DNA of 64,000 nt, from positions 62,001 through 126,000 of the forward strand of contig JAFBJZ010000912.1 in the NCBI GenBank assembly GCA_016785225.1. The letters run 5' to 3'. The DNA is from Psettodes erumei (Eukaryota; Chordata; Actinopteri; Pleuronectiformes; Psettodidae). The notes under the pieces were generated by a model. That model worked only from the letters and a program-made list of their open reading frames with translations. It was not told the origin of the DNA and ran no database searches. Below, piece after piece: positions 38,265-50,700 of the stretch; the first letter of the stretch is position 1; the number at the start of each line of letters is the position of its first letter. The position numbers were made by a program, and so were the translations under genes.

Positions 38265-39214
38265 CGTCACCTGCCACAGAAAGTATAGTTTTCTTTCGCC
38301 ATTCAGTACAGTCAGCACTGCTACTGGTGTAGCTACACAACAGCGCAAGCTTCTCGGTATTCAAGTTTTTCACTTTGTATGAGCTCCTTCGTTCCTATCT
38401 ACTACTTTTTCTGTCGCTAGCATCATTAGCTCCGACAGGTGACCACTGCTACTGCGTTGTTCTCAACTTCTGTATAACTTTTTCGTTTTTTTTTTTTTAC
38501 AAATGTAAAACAGCCACTTACCTCATTTATATTTTAATTGCACTCCATTAAAACGAACATATAAATGATATAAACAACGACAAAGACCGAAAAGGCTAAC
38601 TCAGGAGCTGCTACAAGTGGAGCAATGGACGTACGGCCGCGTAGTTACCAGGCAACAGGGTGTAACAACACCACGGTTGACGTGGAGACGCTGCACCGAT
38701 GACGCAGCCCTCCGGTGAGGAGACGCTTCACGTAAAAACAAGCATATAAATACAGGGCTTTGGAAAAAATGTTTAATATTTTTACAAAATATACAAGTTC
38801 AGTGACATTCCCTTCCCTTCCAAAAGCACCGCGTAGCCCATTATACACTTTATGTACACGGTTGTAAAAATGCTCAATAAAATAGTCAGTCCCTCCGAAC
38901 AAACTGTGGTGGTCATCTACAAGATGGTGAGGTGTTGAAGTATACAGGATGGTGAAACTATGGAACTCAAGACATTTGGCACATTTACAAATGTGGCTAC
39001 AGGAAAAAAAACAGAAAGGACATTCAAACCCCTCTGGTGAATGGCCTGCCATGTAAGGGCCTTCAAATGTCTTCATCATGAACAAGGAAAATTGTAGAAA
39101 ACGTCCACAGATGATTGAAAAAAAATTAAACTAGGAAAGGATGACCTCATGGTAGTGGTAGGAGTGGATTTAAAAAAAAATGTTTAGTGGGTGGTGAACG
39201 ACCCAGGCCAAATG
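38265..39214. other. agbl2 promoter and fnbp4 3' UTR
   Basis: About 950 bp between two genes on the same strand. It holds the X-box at 38644-38656 and presumably the fnbp4 3' UTR from 39214 downward. No clear canonical poly(A) hexamer on the minus strand was identified. Confidence 0.5.
38644..38656. promoter_or_regulatory. RFX X-box upstream of agbl2
   Basis: GTTACC-A-GGCAAC consists of two intact X-box half-sites in inverted orientation with a 1-nt spacer. It lies 380 bp upstream of the agbl2 ATG, between agbl2 and the fnbp4 stop. It is the best X-box in the window. Confidence 0.6.
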
Positions 39215-42200
39215 TTACGTGCTATTCATCTTCCGTTTCTTCAGTCGCTCCCGCCAGTCTTCAGGAAGTGCCTCAAAGTTGGCATTCTTTGACGCTTTTC
39301 CTCTGGAGGAAACAAAAACAGCGCAAAAGTTAGTGTGGGGTTACTAAGAGGGAAAAACAGACGAATTGTACGGAAACATACGTCATGAGCTGCTGTTGCT
39401 TCCAATCCTCAATACTCTTCTTGTTAAGCTGGTCTCTGTCCTCGTCACTGGAGCTGCTCTTCTCTTCCTCGTCCAACTCCTTCTGGATGCTCTGCCACTT
39501 CTTCACCAGGGAAGGCATCTTGGTCTTGCTCTTCTTTGACTGCAAAGTGAAAGGGTGCATCATAGGGGGATGAAATAACTGCAAAATCCTTGATATGATA
39601 GTGATATTCAAGTATCAGACTGCAAGGATGGCTTCAATGTGTACATTTGCCGGTCTCATTTCCACAGCTTTCATATTGTCGCTTCGCGAATAGGATCTTT
39701 TTTTGTCTACACTCTGTTGACACTTGATGGAAAATGTAGTCTTCAGTACGAACCTTATCCTTTTTGGCTTTCTTGGTCTTTTCTGTGGGCAGGGCTTTGG
39801 CCCCAGGAGGTTCAAAGGGCGGCTGCGATGGCGGCAGCGGTGGTTGAGGAGGCGGGGCTGGGACAGGTGGGGCCGGAGGTTCACAAGGAACCAGGGGGGC
39901 AGTGACGGTCGGCACAGCCCAGTAGGCAGCTGCGGACACCATGGGAGCTGCAGACAAAGAAAAAAAAAACCTTACTGATAAAAGGATAAATTTTTAAACG
40001 CTGCAAACGGTGTTGTGAGTGTTTGTTTGATCTTATCATCTGTTTATACAGACGATAAAATCTGAATCAAAACGTCTGACACACTGTATGATGCGACTGC
40101 AGGTGTGTAGTGTTTTCTGTTTACCTCCAGTGGCGGCAGGCTGGGTGTAGAGGATTGGACTGCTGCCAATAGTAATGGCTTTATTCATCTGACCGGCTTT
40201 GCGTTTCTGACCCTTCCCTAAGGGGCCGGGTGAATCCGCAATCTGTGAGCGATGGGAAACGCAGTGAACGTTAAATGACGCCTCGCATTACCATTTTGAA
40301 TCTACACGTGTCACGGGAACATACTAATGTACAGAAGAATCCGGATTACAACGATACCTTCATGGTGGCAGCGCCTGCGGGTAAAGGAGGCCTCCCGCTG
40401 CCGTCCTCCTCCGTTCCCGGGGCCGGAGGCTCCCCGTCATTTTCATCATCCATCTCCATCTCCACCTCCATTATCTCTCCATCGCTGTCTGGAGGAGGAG
40501 GAGGTGGAGGAGGTGAGCCTGGCGGAAGAGGCGGAGGCGGGGGGCAGTGGGATGGTGGAGGTGGGCTGTCGGGGAGAGGAGGTTGGGATGGAGACCAGAA
40601 CGTGCTGGGCTGAGGGGGTGCCGGTGGGGGGGCGGGAGCGACGCAAGTCGAAGATCCTAGTTTTATGAGTTTTTTTTAAAAAAGAGAGAGAACAACACGG
40701 GGTGTTAGTGAAGAACAGCATTAACATGAATTTTTCTTTTTGGAAGGCAGAGTCTACAGCAGCAGCGGGGACACACTGACCTGTGGCCACACCAGCAGGT
40801 GCAGACAATGTTTTGGTGTCCCCTTGGCCGGAGGTCTGTGTCTGGGCACCAGGGCTGCCTTTCGCGTCCTCCTCCTTGTCCTCCTCTGTCGGGAAATCCC
40901 ACTGGGAGGCACCGGTCCGGTCCTTCACATAGAAATACCGCCTGTGCTCTCTAAAGAGTGGGACAACAGAGATAGAGGACAAGCGTCTCACCGACCGGCC
41001 CAGCAACTGGCTTGTGTGGCATGATACCCTGTTGACAGCGGGGCAAAGGAGTGGACATAATGGCCACAGTAAGGGGGGGGGGGATGTTGGCACGGACAGC
41101 AGCTTTAGCCATCCAGAAGAAGGGCCCGATTAGAGTGTGGTTATGAATGTGGACAGGGAACCCACCTTGCTCTCAAAAAAAAACCAAATCAAGCAAAACA
41201 AATCATCTCTAGGTCACCAGCTCACACCATGGTTGTCACATTTGTTCCGTTTTAGACAACCATTCCCACCCAGACACAGGAAGACGCCAGGGAGGAAGCA
41301 TCATCATCATCATCATCATCATCATGACAAATCATCAACATCATCAACAACCACCATTGGTCAGAAAATAACAAGCACACGATCAACTCGTTTCACATCA
41401 GAATGGAGAAACTTAAAAAAACAGGAAGACATATGAAATAGAGTTGGTCTGACCTGCTGGGTTCCCGTCATTGCTCCATCTTCACCTTTTATTTGATGCG
41501 TGACACTTGTCGCTTCCGGGGCGTCACTCTGTCTGCATTGCATTCTGGGGGGTTGTAGTCCTGTAAAGCGCAAAGCTCTCCCACGCAACCCACCCTCCTA
41601 CCATACCCAACCCCCCCTCCCGCGTTTTCCCGCTGATTGGACCGATATTCAGTCTACGACTGCCCTCAGAACGAAGGGCTGAACAGTCTGTGAAAGGGTC
41701 AGGGAGTCTGTGGCGGGTGTTTGTTGTTTTTGGTTTTGTTTTTTTTACAGGAAGCAGGCTGGCCCTGAGTGGATGCTCGCTTATCAGCGCGTGCAAGGCA
41801 GAGTGCCAGGATTGTATCACAGAAACCTGGAGAGTCTGTTTCTGGTAAGTATCTCAATCCACTTGAACTGGTTAAACTTCTCCCCAAGTCAAGTCACACA
41901 GTCTGCAACCTCGGCAGTGAAGGGGGTGTAGTCACGCAGTAAGATTTTTGGGAGACGGGGGAGTTTAGAGATGTGAAAGGTAAGGAGCGCGTACCTGTCC
42001 CAGTGGCAGGACCAGCCTTTAGGGGTGGCGTTAAGTTCGTAATATTTTATGTGTTCGGCAGCTTCCTGCAGCCTGCGGCGAAGATAGACCCCGTTCAGAG
42101 CGCCCTCCCGCCAGTCAGCGATCCGTGTCTGGAAGAAGGAAAAAAAAAAAAAAAAAAAGAGGGATGAAAACCCAGAACATAAAAGGTAAAAGGGATAAAG

Positions 42201-45200
42201 AGATAAAGACAGAAGAGCTACAAGAGGGATGAGCGACGCAGAAGTGTAATTACAGTGAGTTTCCAGAATGACACCCTGTGATGGATTATCATGAGAATTT
42301 TAAATATTAAGCACTACCACAGGGCCGTGTGCAAAATGATGTGAAATCAAATGAAGCGTTAAATAATGTAGAAGTCGCACTGGGACGGCTCCAGCTGAAA
42401 GCCGGGGTAATGTTCCTCAGAAAGTGAACAGTCTCTCACCTCGGTTTGCAGCAGAAGCAACTGGAAGTTTGAGATCGCTTTTTTGTTTATCCCCAGGAAC
42501 TCCATCTTGCTGGTTAAGGTGTTCGCCAATTCCCCAATCTGAAACTATATGTGACCCAGCATTAAAATAATGTCATAAAGGGAAACGATCATGGTCTGTA
42601 ATAGTAACGCTGCTGTTACCTTGAGCTCAGGCGTTTCCACCTTGAGCTCAGGCGTTTCCAATTCTTCTTTTACCAGAGGTTTTGAAGCTGTTTTATCCTC
42701 AGAACTGTCCATCTCCTTGTCTTCTCCTTCTGCAGCATTCTCTAGGACTTTTGAGGCAGCTACCAGACACAAGAGAGGAATTTAAGTATCCGGGAACTTC
42801 CAGGTGAAAATGCTACCAGGTAGGGTTTTTATCGCGCATGCCGCCCTTCGCTAGCGCACCAAAACATTCGGACTCACCTGTTTCTGTGTTGTCCGGTACG
42901 TCTGAGCCTCTGCTGTTGGAGTCGGGGCTGGGAGCGGAGAAGGCAGTCTTCCACCGGTTCTTCTTCAGCAGAGTACCACGAGCACCGGAGGCTTCTTGGC
43001 TTGTCTCAGAGCAAGGACTGGAAGCCCCGGTGCTCCCATCGACCTCCTCCAACGCCCGGAGCTCAGCCTACGAGTCATGTGTTAAGAGTCAGGTAAATAA
43101 ACAGGCGCTAATGAATGCCAAACTGTGCATTAAAAGACAACTTTATAGTAATTCCCGCTAGTTATCAAAGTTGTGCACTGAAAAACAAGCACTATATCCC
43201 CACCTTTTTCCTCTCCAGAGCCAGTTCCAGCTCCATCGTGTCTTCCTCTGTCTCCTCCGCCTCTGAGTTGTCTCCTGACTGCTTCTTGGCGCAGAGGTCT
43301 TTCTGGACTGCGGGGACCGTGTCCGACTCGGGCAGAGGGGGAGCCGGGGATCCTGCTGGGCGCACGCCCTCTGTATCAGAATCCACACTGTTCTCTGGCT
43401 CGTCCAAACCTTTGAGCAGCCTTTTCCTCCACTTTTCTTCTGCTTCTTTCACTTCAGAGGGGATGAGAGGACCGAGCAGAGATGCAGCCACTCCACGGCG
43501 CTCCTCCTCCTCACTCGTTAGTCCTACAACGCTCTCGATCACCTCCTTTTACACAAAACACGAGAGATATATTTAAATTCAAAAGGACAATCCCTAAACA
43601 CCGCAGAACCATGCTGATCCACGTGCGTGTGGGACTTGCCTTCACTTTGGTCTCTTTCACTGGTGTTGGTGCTGCAGCAGATGCAGAGCTTTCCTCAGTG
43701 TAATAACCTCCATGAGCTGTGCCATTGCCATTAACACTGGAACTTCAAAGAAACAAAACACATACACACACAAATGAAATTCTATAATTGAGAAAAAAAA
43801 CAAGAAAACAAGTCTACTTCATATTATTAAGTACATACTGTTGGACCCTACTGTAGCTATGTGCCTTTTATCTAGCTTCAAAGATGAAGATGCGATTCAA
43901 AAGCTTGTGGTGGCACCGCGCCACATCTCTCTCTCTGTCACTCATACCTGTTGGCACACTGCCCCAGGCTTTGCACCTGGTCAGCGAGGTAGTGCGGCAG
44001 CTCCCAGGACACCTCATTGGTCACAGTGTTCCAATAGTAGTAGCAACCAGAGTTCTCGTCCCAAACCTCCTGCCAGTCTCCCATTTCTACATCCACTGCA
44101 AAAAACAAAACATGTGCATGAGATGCTACGTAATAAAGGATAGCATATTTCAGGTGATATATTTCTCCCCACAAGAACCAACCTTAACTATATTGCTATA
44201 CATTGTGTTGCAATTTGGAAAATGGACTCAAAACATATTCAAAATTCTTCTACGCTAAAAGGCAGCTGACTTAACTTTTTGCTTATCTTACGATGGAAAC
44301 TACAATTAATACACAGTTGCATTGTTCCAGTGTTATAACACAGAAACTTGAATGTGAATCAGTGGCAGAGGAGGAGACAACCCGGATATGCACACTTGAT
44401 CTTAAATCCTGCGCAGACAGTTACCTCCAGCTAGTGAGTACTGAGTATTGTACTCGAACTCTGTGCTCTGTTGAGTCTGTCCTTCAGCGGCAGTCTGCTG
44501 CTGGGGATTAGCCGCCGGTCCGGGTGGGGCTGGACCCGGGACTGAAGAATGAGATGTTGCATCATCTGAGCTTGGCTGAGTGGTGATTGCATCAATTTCC
44601 TGAGGTGGGAATACACAAGTTATTACTCATTTTAAGTCCCAAGAATGAACAACGCTCTTCCAAGCATGACTTTTTTACATAAATAATGACATGTATAAAT
44701 GAAAACTAGGCCCAAGTTAAAAATTGTGCAATTAATCGCTTGTCACCTACAATTATGCCCTCAAGTTTTAATATTTCCTTTCCTGCCACCAACACTTGTT
44801 TTGTTCAATTTCTCTTCATGAATCCTTGTAATAATCCTTTAAAAAGAAACTTCTGCAAAATCTGGTTTCGATGTAGCATTTCATTTTGACTCTATGACCT
44901 GATCCAGGAACCTGTATTTCCATATAGGTCTGAGTCTGGAAATGGGAAATATTTTCTTATACACCTAAACAGCAACTGGGTTAGCTGTCCTGCATGTACG
45001 CTACTTAAGGTACACTTATTAAAATATCACATAAGATGACTAAAAACACAGTTTCAGAATGTCATGATCAAGAGACAGGTGATTAAGATGGGAAACAAAG
45101 TATACACTCACAGCCATGAAATTGGCCAGTGTACTGTCGATGTCAGCTGACTGGTTGCGCAGAGAATTTGCAGTTGAACGCTGAGAGTCTCCAGCATCTT

Positions 45201-45308
45201 CTTCATCGCTGTCCTCGTAGGCTCCAAGCAGGGACAACCCCTCTGCAGGTGGAGACAAAAGATTGACGCTCAATCAAGCGGCAGCGGTTTTCTCGTCTCC
45301 ACTGCCTC

Positions 45309-45356
<48 letters not shown>

Positions 45357-46090
45357 TTACAGTACCTGTGGCCTTCACTGCGGGAGCCTTCATGTTTGTG
45401 CTTCTCTCTCTCACGAATCGATGTCCGTCGCCCTCCTGCTCGTCTGCAAGTCACACCAGTCAAAGGGTCACTGTTGGGTTTCAAGCCTTTGCATCAAGCT
45501 AACTGGCTAACGGTGGCCGCGCGCATCCACAGACTAGCTAACGGTGCTCACCCACAAAAGCTCCGTCCTCACCCCCCATCAAACCCGTGAAACGTAGCGG
45601 CATTTTAATGCGGAGAAATTTATCACGTTTGTTTAAACTTGGATTAACGTCACGAGCATATTTTTGGCATGCCATCAACAACTAGATGGTGACCGCTAGC
45701 TTCGAAAGCTAGCCGATAGCTTCTGGTCCGATGAGGGGTGGAAAAAAAACAGCGATTTCATTTCGTGTGACTTCGCCGTTTGTTGTGGACAGTGGATATT
45801 TTCACGAAATATTAATGTTTTGAGCAGGTAAATATTACAGAATGAATTGTTTTCTTTTTTTAAATGGCGGGGCCCATTCTTTGCACCTCGAGCCTCGAAA
45901 TAGCCTCATGCTAACAAACCACTGAGATAACATGCTTCAAGATTTAAAAAATAAATAAATAAATACCTTCAGATCCCGAGGGTGCCTCGTCCCTCTCTCC
46001 GGCATTCCCGACGCGGAGCCCGGGAGGTGAAAGCTGTAGGATTGTTCTGCGACCGACCGCTCCTCCTGTGAGGCGACTTTTCTTCCCCAT
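39215..46090 (-). CDS. fnbp4: Formin-binding protein 4
   Basis: Nuclear WW-domain protein binding Pro-rich formin segments. Seventeen coding exons: 45967-46090, 45366-45443, 45112-45242, 44425-44599, 43948-44095, 43640-43742, 43204-43545, 42878-43067, 42620-42759, 42440-42538, 41995-42128, 40781-40950, 40358-40656, 40125-40242, 39754-39947, 39382-39539 and 39215-39302, giving 896 aa (human 1017). It starts MGKKSRLTGGAVGRRTILQLSPPG. WW1 is in exon 5 (GDWQEVWDENSGCYYYWNT, WELP). WW2 spans exons 11-12 (GWSCHWDR / EHRRYFYVKDRTGASQWDFP). Pro-rich tracts follow in exons 13 and 15, and the end is NFEALPEDWRERLKKRK. Intron 6 has a GC donor. Exon 9 ends in a 21-bp tandem duplication. Confidence 0.96.
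41299..41325. repeat. (CAT)9 microsatellite
   Basis: Trinucleotide tract in fnbp4 intron 11. Confidence 0.95.
42140..42158. repeat. A tract by fnbp4 exon 11 acceptor
   Basis: On the transcribed minus strand this is a T run directly preceding the exon 11 acceptor, so it acts as the polypyrimidine tract. Confidence 0.85.
42620..42660. repeat. 21-bp tandem duplication in fnbp4 exon 9
   Basis: Two near-perfect copies of a 21-bp unit (cttgagctcaggcgtttccac on plus) encode ETPELK-VETPELK. They end exactly at the splice donor, so an alternative donor after the first copy would drop seven residues. Confidence 0.85.
45311..45354. repeat. (AC)22 microsatellite
   Basis: Pure 44-bp AC tract in fnbp4 intron 2, close to the exon 2 donor at 45365. 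Confidence 0.96.
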
Positions 46091-46451
46091 CCGTGGACTG
46101 AGGGCCTGCTCCCTTCGCTGGCGTCGTTGTCGCAGCGCTGCTCTGCTGTTTCCGGTCTGCCCCGAAGGAAGTATCAACTTCCGGATCAGGGGGTTATGTT
46201 TTGTCTGCAGCAATGGCAGCTTTGTTCAAATGCCTGTTAATTTGTTAACGAGCTTAGACATCCTCCGATCAAGTCAGTTGAAAACATCGACGGTAAACCT
46301 GAACAAAACGAGGATTTTTTTTTCTCGAGTCATCTAGCTTGTGGACCAAAGCTAACGCTCGGACCGTAGGGTGTACAGTTGGAATAGATGTGTCATGGGA
46401 GGGTGAAGATAAGCAATTCGTTACACGGTTTCGGAAGGGAACAACCCACTG
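46091..46451. promoter_or_regulatory. Divergent fnbp4 / seipin promoter
   Basis: Only 361 bp separate the fnbp4 ATG from the first seipin ATG on the opposite strand. CpGs are concentrated near fnbp4. A shared bidirectional promoter is the simplest reading. Confidence 0.6.
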
Positions 46452-47720
46452 ATGCATGAACACAAGGACCCACCACAGGGGCAGCAGTCAGCAGGGCTCG
46501 GAGGAGGGACAAGTGCCCAGACCAGGACCAGGAGAAGCTCAGTGGGCTCCGGCTCGGACACGATAGGCGCCGCGATGGGAACTCTCCTACACTGGCTGCA
46601 TGATGTGGCCGCTGTGACTCTCCTCAAAGCCCGGCGGACGTTATTTCAGGCTGCGGTCCTGTTTTGTGTCCTGGGTCTGCTGCTCTGGGTGTCCATCTTT
46701 CTCTACGGAAGCTTCTACTATTCCTACATGCCCACAGTGAGCTTCTCTACCCCTGTGCACTTCTACTACCGGTCCGATTGCGATGCCTCAGGGTCAGGGC
46801 TCTGTTCATTCCCAACTGCCAACATCTCTTTCATGAAGAACGAGCGAGACCAGGTGATGGCCTATGGCCAGCCTTATCGAGTGTCTTTGGAGTTAGAGAT
46901 GCCAGAGTCTCCTGTGAATGAACAGTTGGGTATGTTCATGGTCAAGATGTCTTCTTATAGCAAGGGGGGGAAGATAGTATCATCCGTGGGGCGATCTACA
47001 ATGCTGCATTACCGTTCCAGCCTCCTGCAGACCATGAGTACTTTTCTGTTCTCTCCTGTCCTTCTGACTGGGATGGCTGAGCAGAAGCAGCTCATAGAAG
47101 TTGAGCTGTTCTCAGACTACAAGACAAATGCCAATCAACCTACTGTTGGTGCCGTCATTGAGATCCAGTCCAAGAGAGTTCAGATCTACTCATCTCAGCT
47201 GCGCATCCATGCCTACTTCACCGGTATACGATATATTCTGTACAACTTCCCCCTGACATCTGCAGTTATCGGGGTGGCCACCAACTTTGCCTTCCTCAGT
47301 GTCATAGTGCTGTTCAGCTACTTGCAATTCATATGGGGCGGACTCTGGCCTCCAGACCAAGTAAGAGTCAGGGTTATGATGGGAGACAACACCCGCATCC
47401 AGCAGAGGAGAGAGGAGGCTCGGAAGCGCATGGAGAGGGAAAATTCTCTGAAGGAACTTGACACTCCTAAAGTGGTGGGGCCTGTAAATGAAGCATCTGA
47501 CTTCCAGGGAAATGACACAGCGGTTGAACTGTCATCAAAGAGGCCCTCAGTTACTCCAGATGCCAGTGGGCCTGATTTGTCAGAATCAAAGGAAGACGGG
47601 TCTCATGTCTCCAAGGGGCCCGAGGAGAAAGAGAGCTCAGAGGGGTTGGACGGATGCCTGCCACCTCACCAGGGTGAGACAACGCTCCGACAGAGACCTG
47701 GACCCTGGATGAGCCTGTGA
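46452..47720 (+). CDS. bscl2: Seipin, single-exon coding sequence
   Basis: ER membrane protein that organises lipid-droplet budding. The whole 422-codon frame is uninterrupted, unlike the many-exon vertebrate BSCL2. The N-terminal extension reaches a second Met at residue 42 (46575, MGTLLHWLHDVAAV), which matches the short human isoform start. Membrane helix 1 is about residues 64-86 (LFCVLGLLLWVSIFLYGSFYYS). The luminal seipin domain follows, with PTVSFSTPVHFYYRSDC, the N-glycosylation site NIS (124-126, equivalent to the human NVS motread altered in motor neuropathy), YGQPYRVSLELEMPESPVN, MLHYRS and AEQKQLIEVEL. Helix 2 is near SAVIGVATNFAFLSVIVLFSYLQF. The cytosolic tail is acidic and ends in LRQRPGPW (human LRQRPTCSSS). 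It is probably a functional retrogene or bscl2 paralogue. Confidence 0.93.
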   Translation: MHEHKDPPQGQQSAGLGGGTSAQTRTRRSSVGSGSDTIGAAMGTLLHWLHDVAAVTLLKARRTLFQAAVLFCVLGLLLWVSIFLYGSFYYSYMPTVSFSTPVHFYYRSDCDASGSGLCSFPTANISFMKNERDQVMAYGQPYRVSLELEMPESPVNEQLGMFMVKMSSYSKGGKIVSSVGRSTMLHYRSSLLQTMSTFLFSPVLLTGMAEQKQLIEVELFSDYKTNANQPTVGAVIEIQSKRVQIYSSQLRIHAYFTGIRYILYNFPLTSAVIGVATNFAFLSVIVLFSYLQFIWGGLWPPDQVRVRVMMGDNTRIQQRREEARKRMERENSLKELDTPKVVGPVNEASDFQGNDTAVELSSKRPSVTPDASGPDLSESKEDGSHVSKGPEEKESSEGLDGCLPPHQGETTLRQRPGPWMSL

Positions 47721-50700
47721 ACCATGCCGCTGTGCACAGTTGAGAAAGTACTTAGTGTATGTTCACATTCCACATAATGTCCCATCACTATTCAGCAGAT
47801 GGAAAGTTATTTGGCAGTTACCCGCTGTTTCAGCAGGCAGAATTACCAATGCATGAGAATATCTTACTAGTGTTGCTTAAGCTAACGGACTGCAGCTTGT
47901 TGTCTCGTCTGGATGAGTTTACCTCATTGTAACTTCTGCTCATGTTTTTCTGCATAGTGTCCACTCAGACAGCAGCACTGTTACCATTGTATGTTGGTGC
48001 CATTTGTGTTTTGGTTGTCCCTGTAGCAGGAGGAGCCAGTGCTACATTTTGTCCAACAGTATTGTCAGCAGGAATTTGGCATTACTATCAGCTGCAATAA
48101 TTTAACACACCTTTTTAAGTCTGTTGAATCTGCTTGTGTTTTATTGTTCTGATGTCTCTACGGTGGCATTTTCTCACACAGCACATGATAACTGAGGCGC
48201 ACACCATGACAATCCCATAAAAATTAGAGTAGACAATGAGTCTATTAATTGCCAGTTCAAACATAAATAGACTCGATTCTTAGTGAATCTAGCTTCTGAG
48301 TACATGACACTAAATTTTTAAGATGGACTTTGAATTTCCAGAGCTCTTTCACAGCCTAACCACAAACACGACTCGTGACATGTTTTTTTTCTCAGAGCAA
48401 TTAGATTTGGAAATTCTGCCCCAGAAAGTGTCCTTGTTTTTAATCACTCACTAGTAAATGTGCAATTAAACCAGCCAGAGGGGTATAAGGAATGTATTGC
48501 ATCTTTTATTCTTTTTCTTCATGCAAGTAGAGATGTTCAGTCTTAGTCTAATTGAGACTTATCTTCAGTGGCACATTCAGTTAAAAGGTCAGCTCTTTTA
48601 CAAAGATGTTTTTCATTCCATCTGATCTTTATGTTCAGTACTTGTTACAGTGCAGTTTACATTTGGCAGTTTAATGTTGTGAAAATGGTATTTATTGTGT
48701 TTTCATCACAAGGAAGAACCAAGATATTTTAGATGGGTCTTGTAAGAATTATAAGCTTGATAAGAGGTCTGTTAATTAAAGATATCTGTATTTAACATTA
48801 AGGATAATAAAGTTAGAGAAGGATAAGTGAAGCTACCTTTGTGAAACTAGCACATGCTGGTAAAGCTAATGACAATAAAGTAATGTAGGAATTGTCGGCA
48901 TATAGCTCAGCCTCTGCATATTTAACCTCCACTTCAGGGGACTGAAGGGCTTAAGCAAGTATATGTAAGGGTTTGTGCAAGTTATGCTGATAAAGGTTTT
49001 GTACCAAAGATATTAATAGGAAGCACTTGGTCAACTCAGATTCTGTCTTTAAGAATATTCTTTCAAATGCCCTGGAGTCACATGAGTAGGTGTTATTCAT
49101 GCATTGATGCTGAATTAAAAAAATAATAAAAACGTAGCGGTGCACATCTTCTTCTCTAATGTCTCTGTCATAAGTCTGGGTGATATTCCTTGAAAACGAT
49201 AAGGCAGCTCAAACTGTTATCTGCAACATTTCTGTGTATAGCAAAATCTGAGTAGTACTTTAAGAGAGGGTTCACAGGAAAGTTTGTGATATTTTTTCAC
49301 TACATGAGATTCACAGATCAAAACCTGCCATTTCCCACATTGCAAAAATATGTTTTGAATACTGGATTAATAACATAATAACCAGTCAACAATATAATAT
49401 ATTTACATGTTTTGTACTATCGTAATATTTTATGTGAATAGAAAATGGGTTATGAGCCAGAACAGAAAGCATTTTTAAAAATAAGCAGTGATTGTTGATG
49501 GCATTGCATTGAATTGTACCTTCTTTCTTACCTTCTGTTACTTCACATGTTCATTGTTTGAAATACAATATACTAAAGAGATTTCTTTTACTAAACCCCA
49601 CACTTAGATTTTAGATTAAGACATTGTAGTTTTTAGTTAGAATGAGGATATTTACCTTTAGCTATTAAATAATCCACTATCATTGTCAAAAGTAAATCAT
49701 AAAAATATCTAGACCAATAATTTTTCATTGTTGTAAGGAGATTTGTCCTTATATCTGAGAAGTTTGTAGAACAGTTTAGTTATACTTTTTCATACTTTAA
49801 GAAACCAGTCTGCTGCTGCTGATTCCCTGGACAAACATACAGGAGGGATGTTAGGATAGCCGTTTATCTTTGACAATACAACTGAGTGATAAAACAGAAA
49901 GATCTCTTTACACGTACAATGAACTTGTCGAATCAAACCAACAGATGGCAAAGTACTTGTTGTTTTTAATAGGAAGCAGAGTAAAAGTTGAAAATACAGT
50001 TGTTCACATAATCCAATTTGAGTAAAATGGATGGTATGCAGCCTATTTACGTCTGTCTTTTAACATTTTTGCTAAAAGGATTCAAAATGTGCAAAATGAT
50101 ATGTTGCCCAATGACATTTAATCTTGTTTACAGAACATTTTCCCGGTACACTGTGGAATTGGAAAGCCGCAGTTACGATCTGTTTCGAATCAGAACCTTA
50201 TGGCAATGATATTAAGGTCCATTAGCAGCCTTTATTCAAAGCCACAGCCCCAATATATCAGATGAATTATGCATTGGTCTGGATAAAGAGTGCACTAATT
50301 GACTTAAACCATCCATCACCTGTATTAAAAACCTCACTGTATTTAGCCTCAGCAGGTGTAGATATTATCACATATTATCAAAGACTCTACTGGAACAAAA
50401 GTTTCTCTTCATTTTCTCGGTCTCTGCAGTATAATGTAAGGACTGAGTTCGTATGGTTCCATCTAAAGCCTTTCGTGGAATAAATGATTGTGCAAAGTTG
50501 TGCATCTGCTGACATCAGGCTTATATGGAGCAAATTTGTAGATACCATGAAGAATAGCCTGAGTAACAGCTGACTACATGGTCAATTTAATTAAGTATGA
50601 ATGCCTTTCTGTATTACTGCCCTGCAAACACACCAGTACTTGCATGCAGTTTTTACTATCAGTGAAGACAGGTGACTTGCACTACAAGATGAAATTGTTT

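Noticed and set aside
40275..40613. Gly-rich plus-strand frame
   Set aside because: Antisense of the Pro-rich fnbp4 exon 13 (CCN codons read as GGN).
40446..41093. 215-codon minus frame spanning WW2 and Pro-rich exons of fnbp4
   Set aside because: It reads through an intron. Only the exon 12 part is in the true frame; exon 13 uses another frame.
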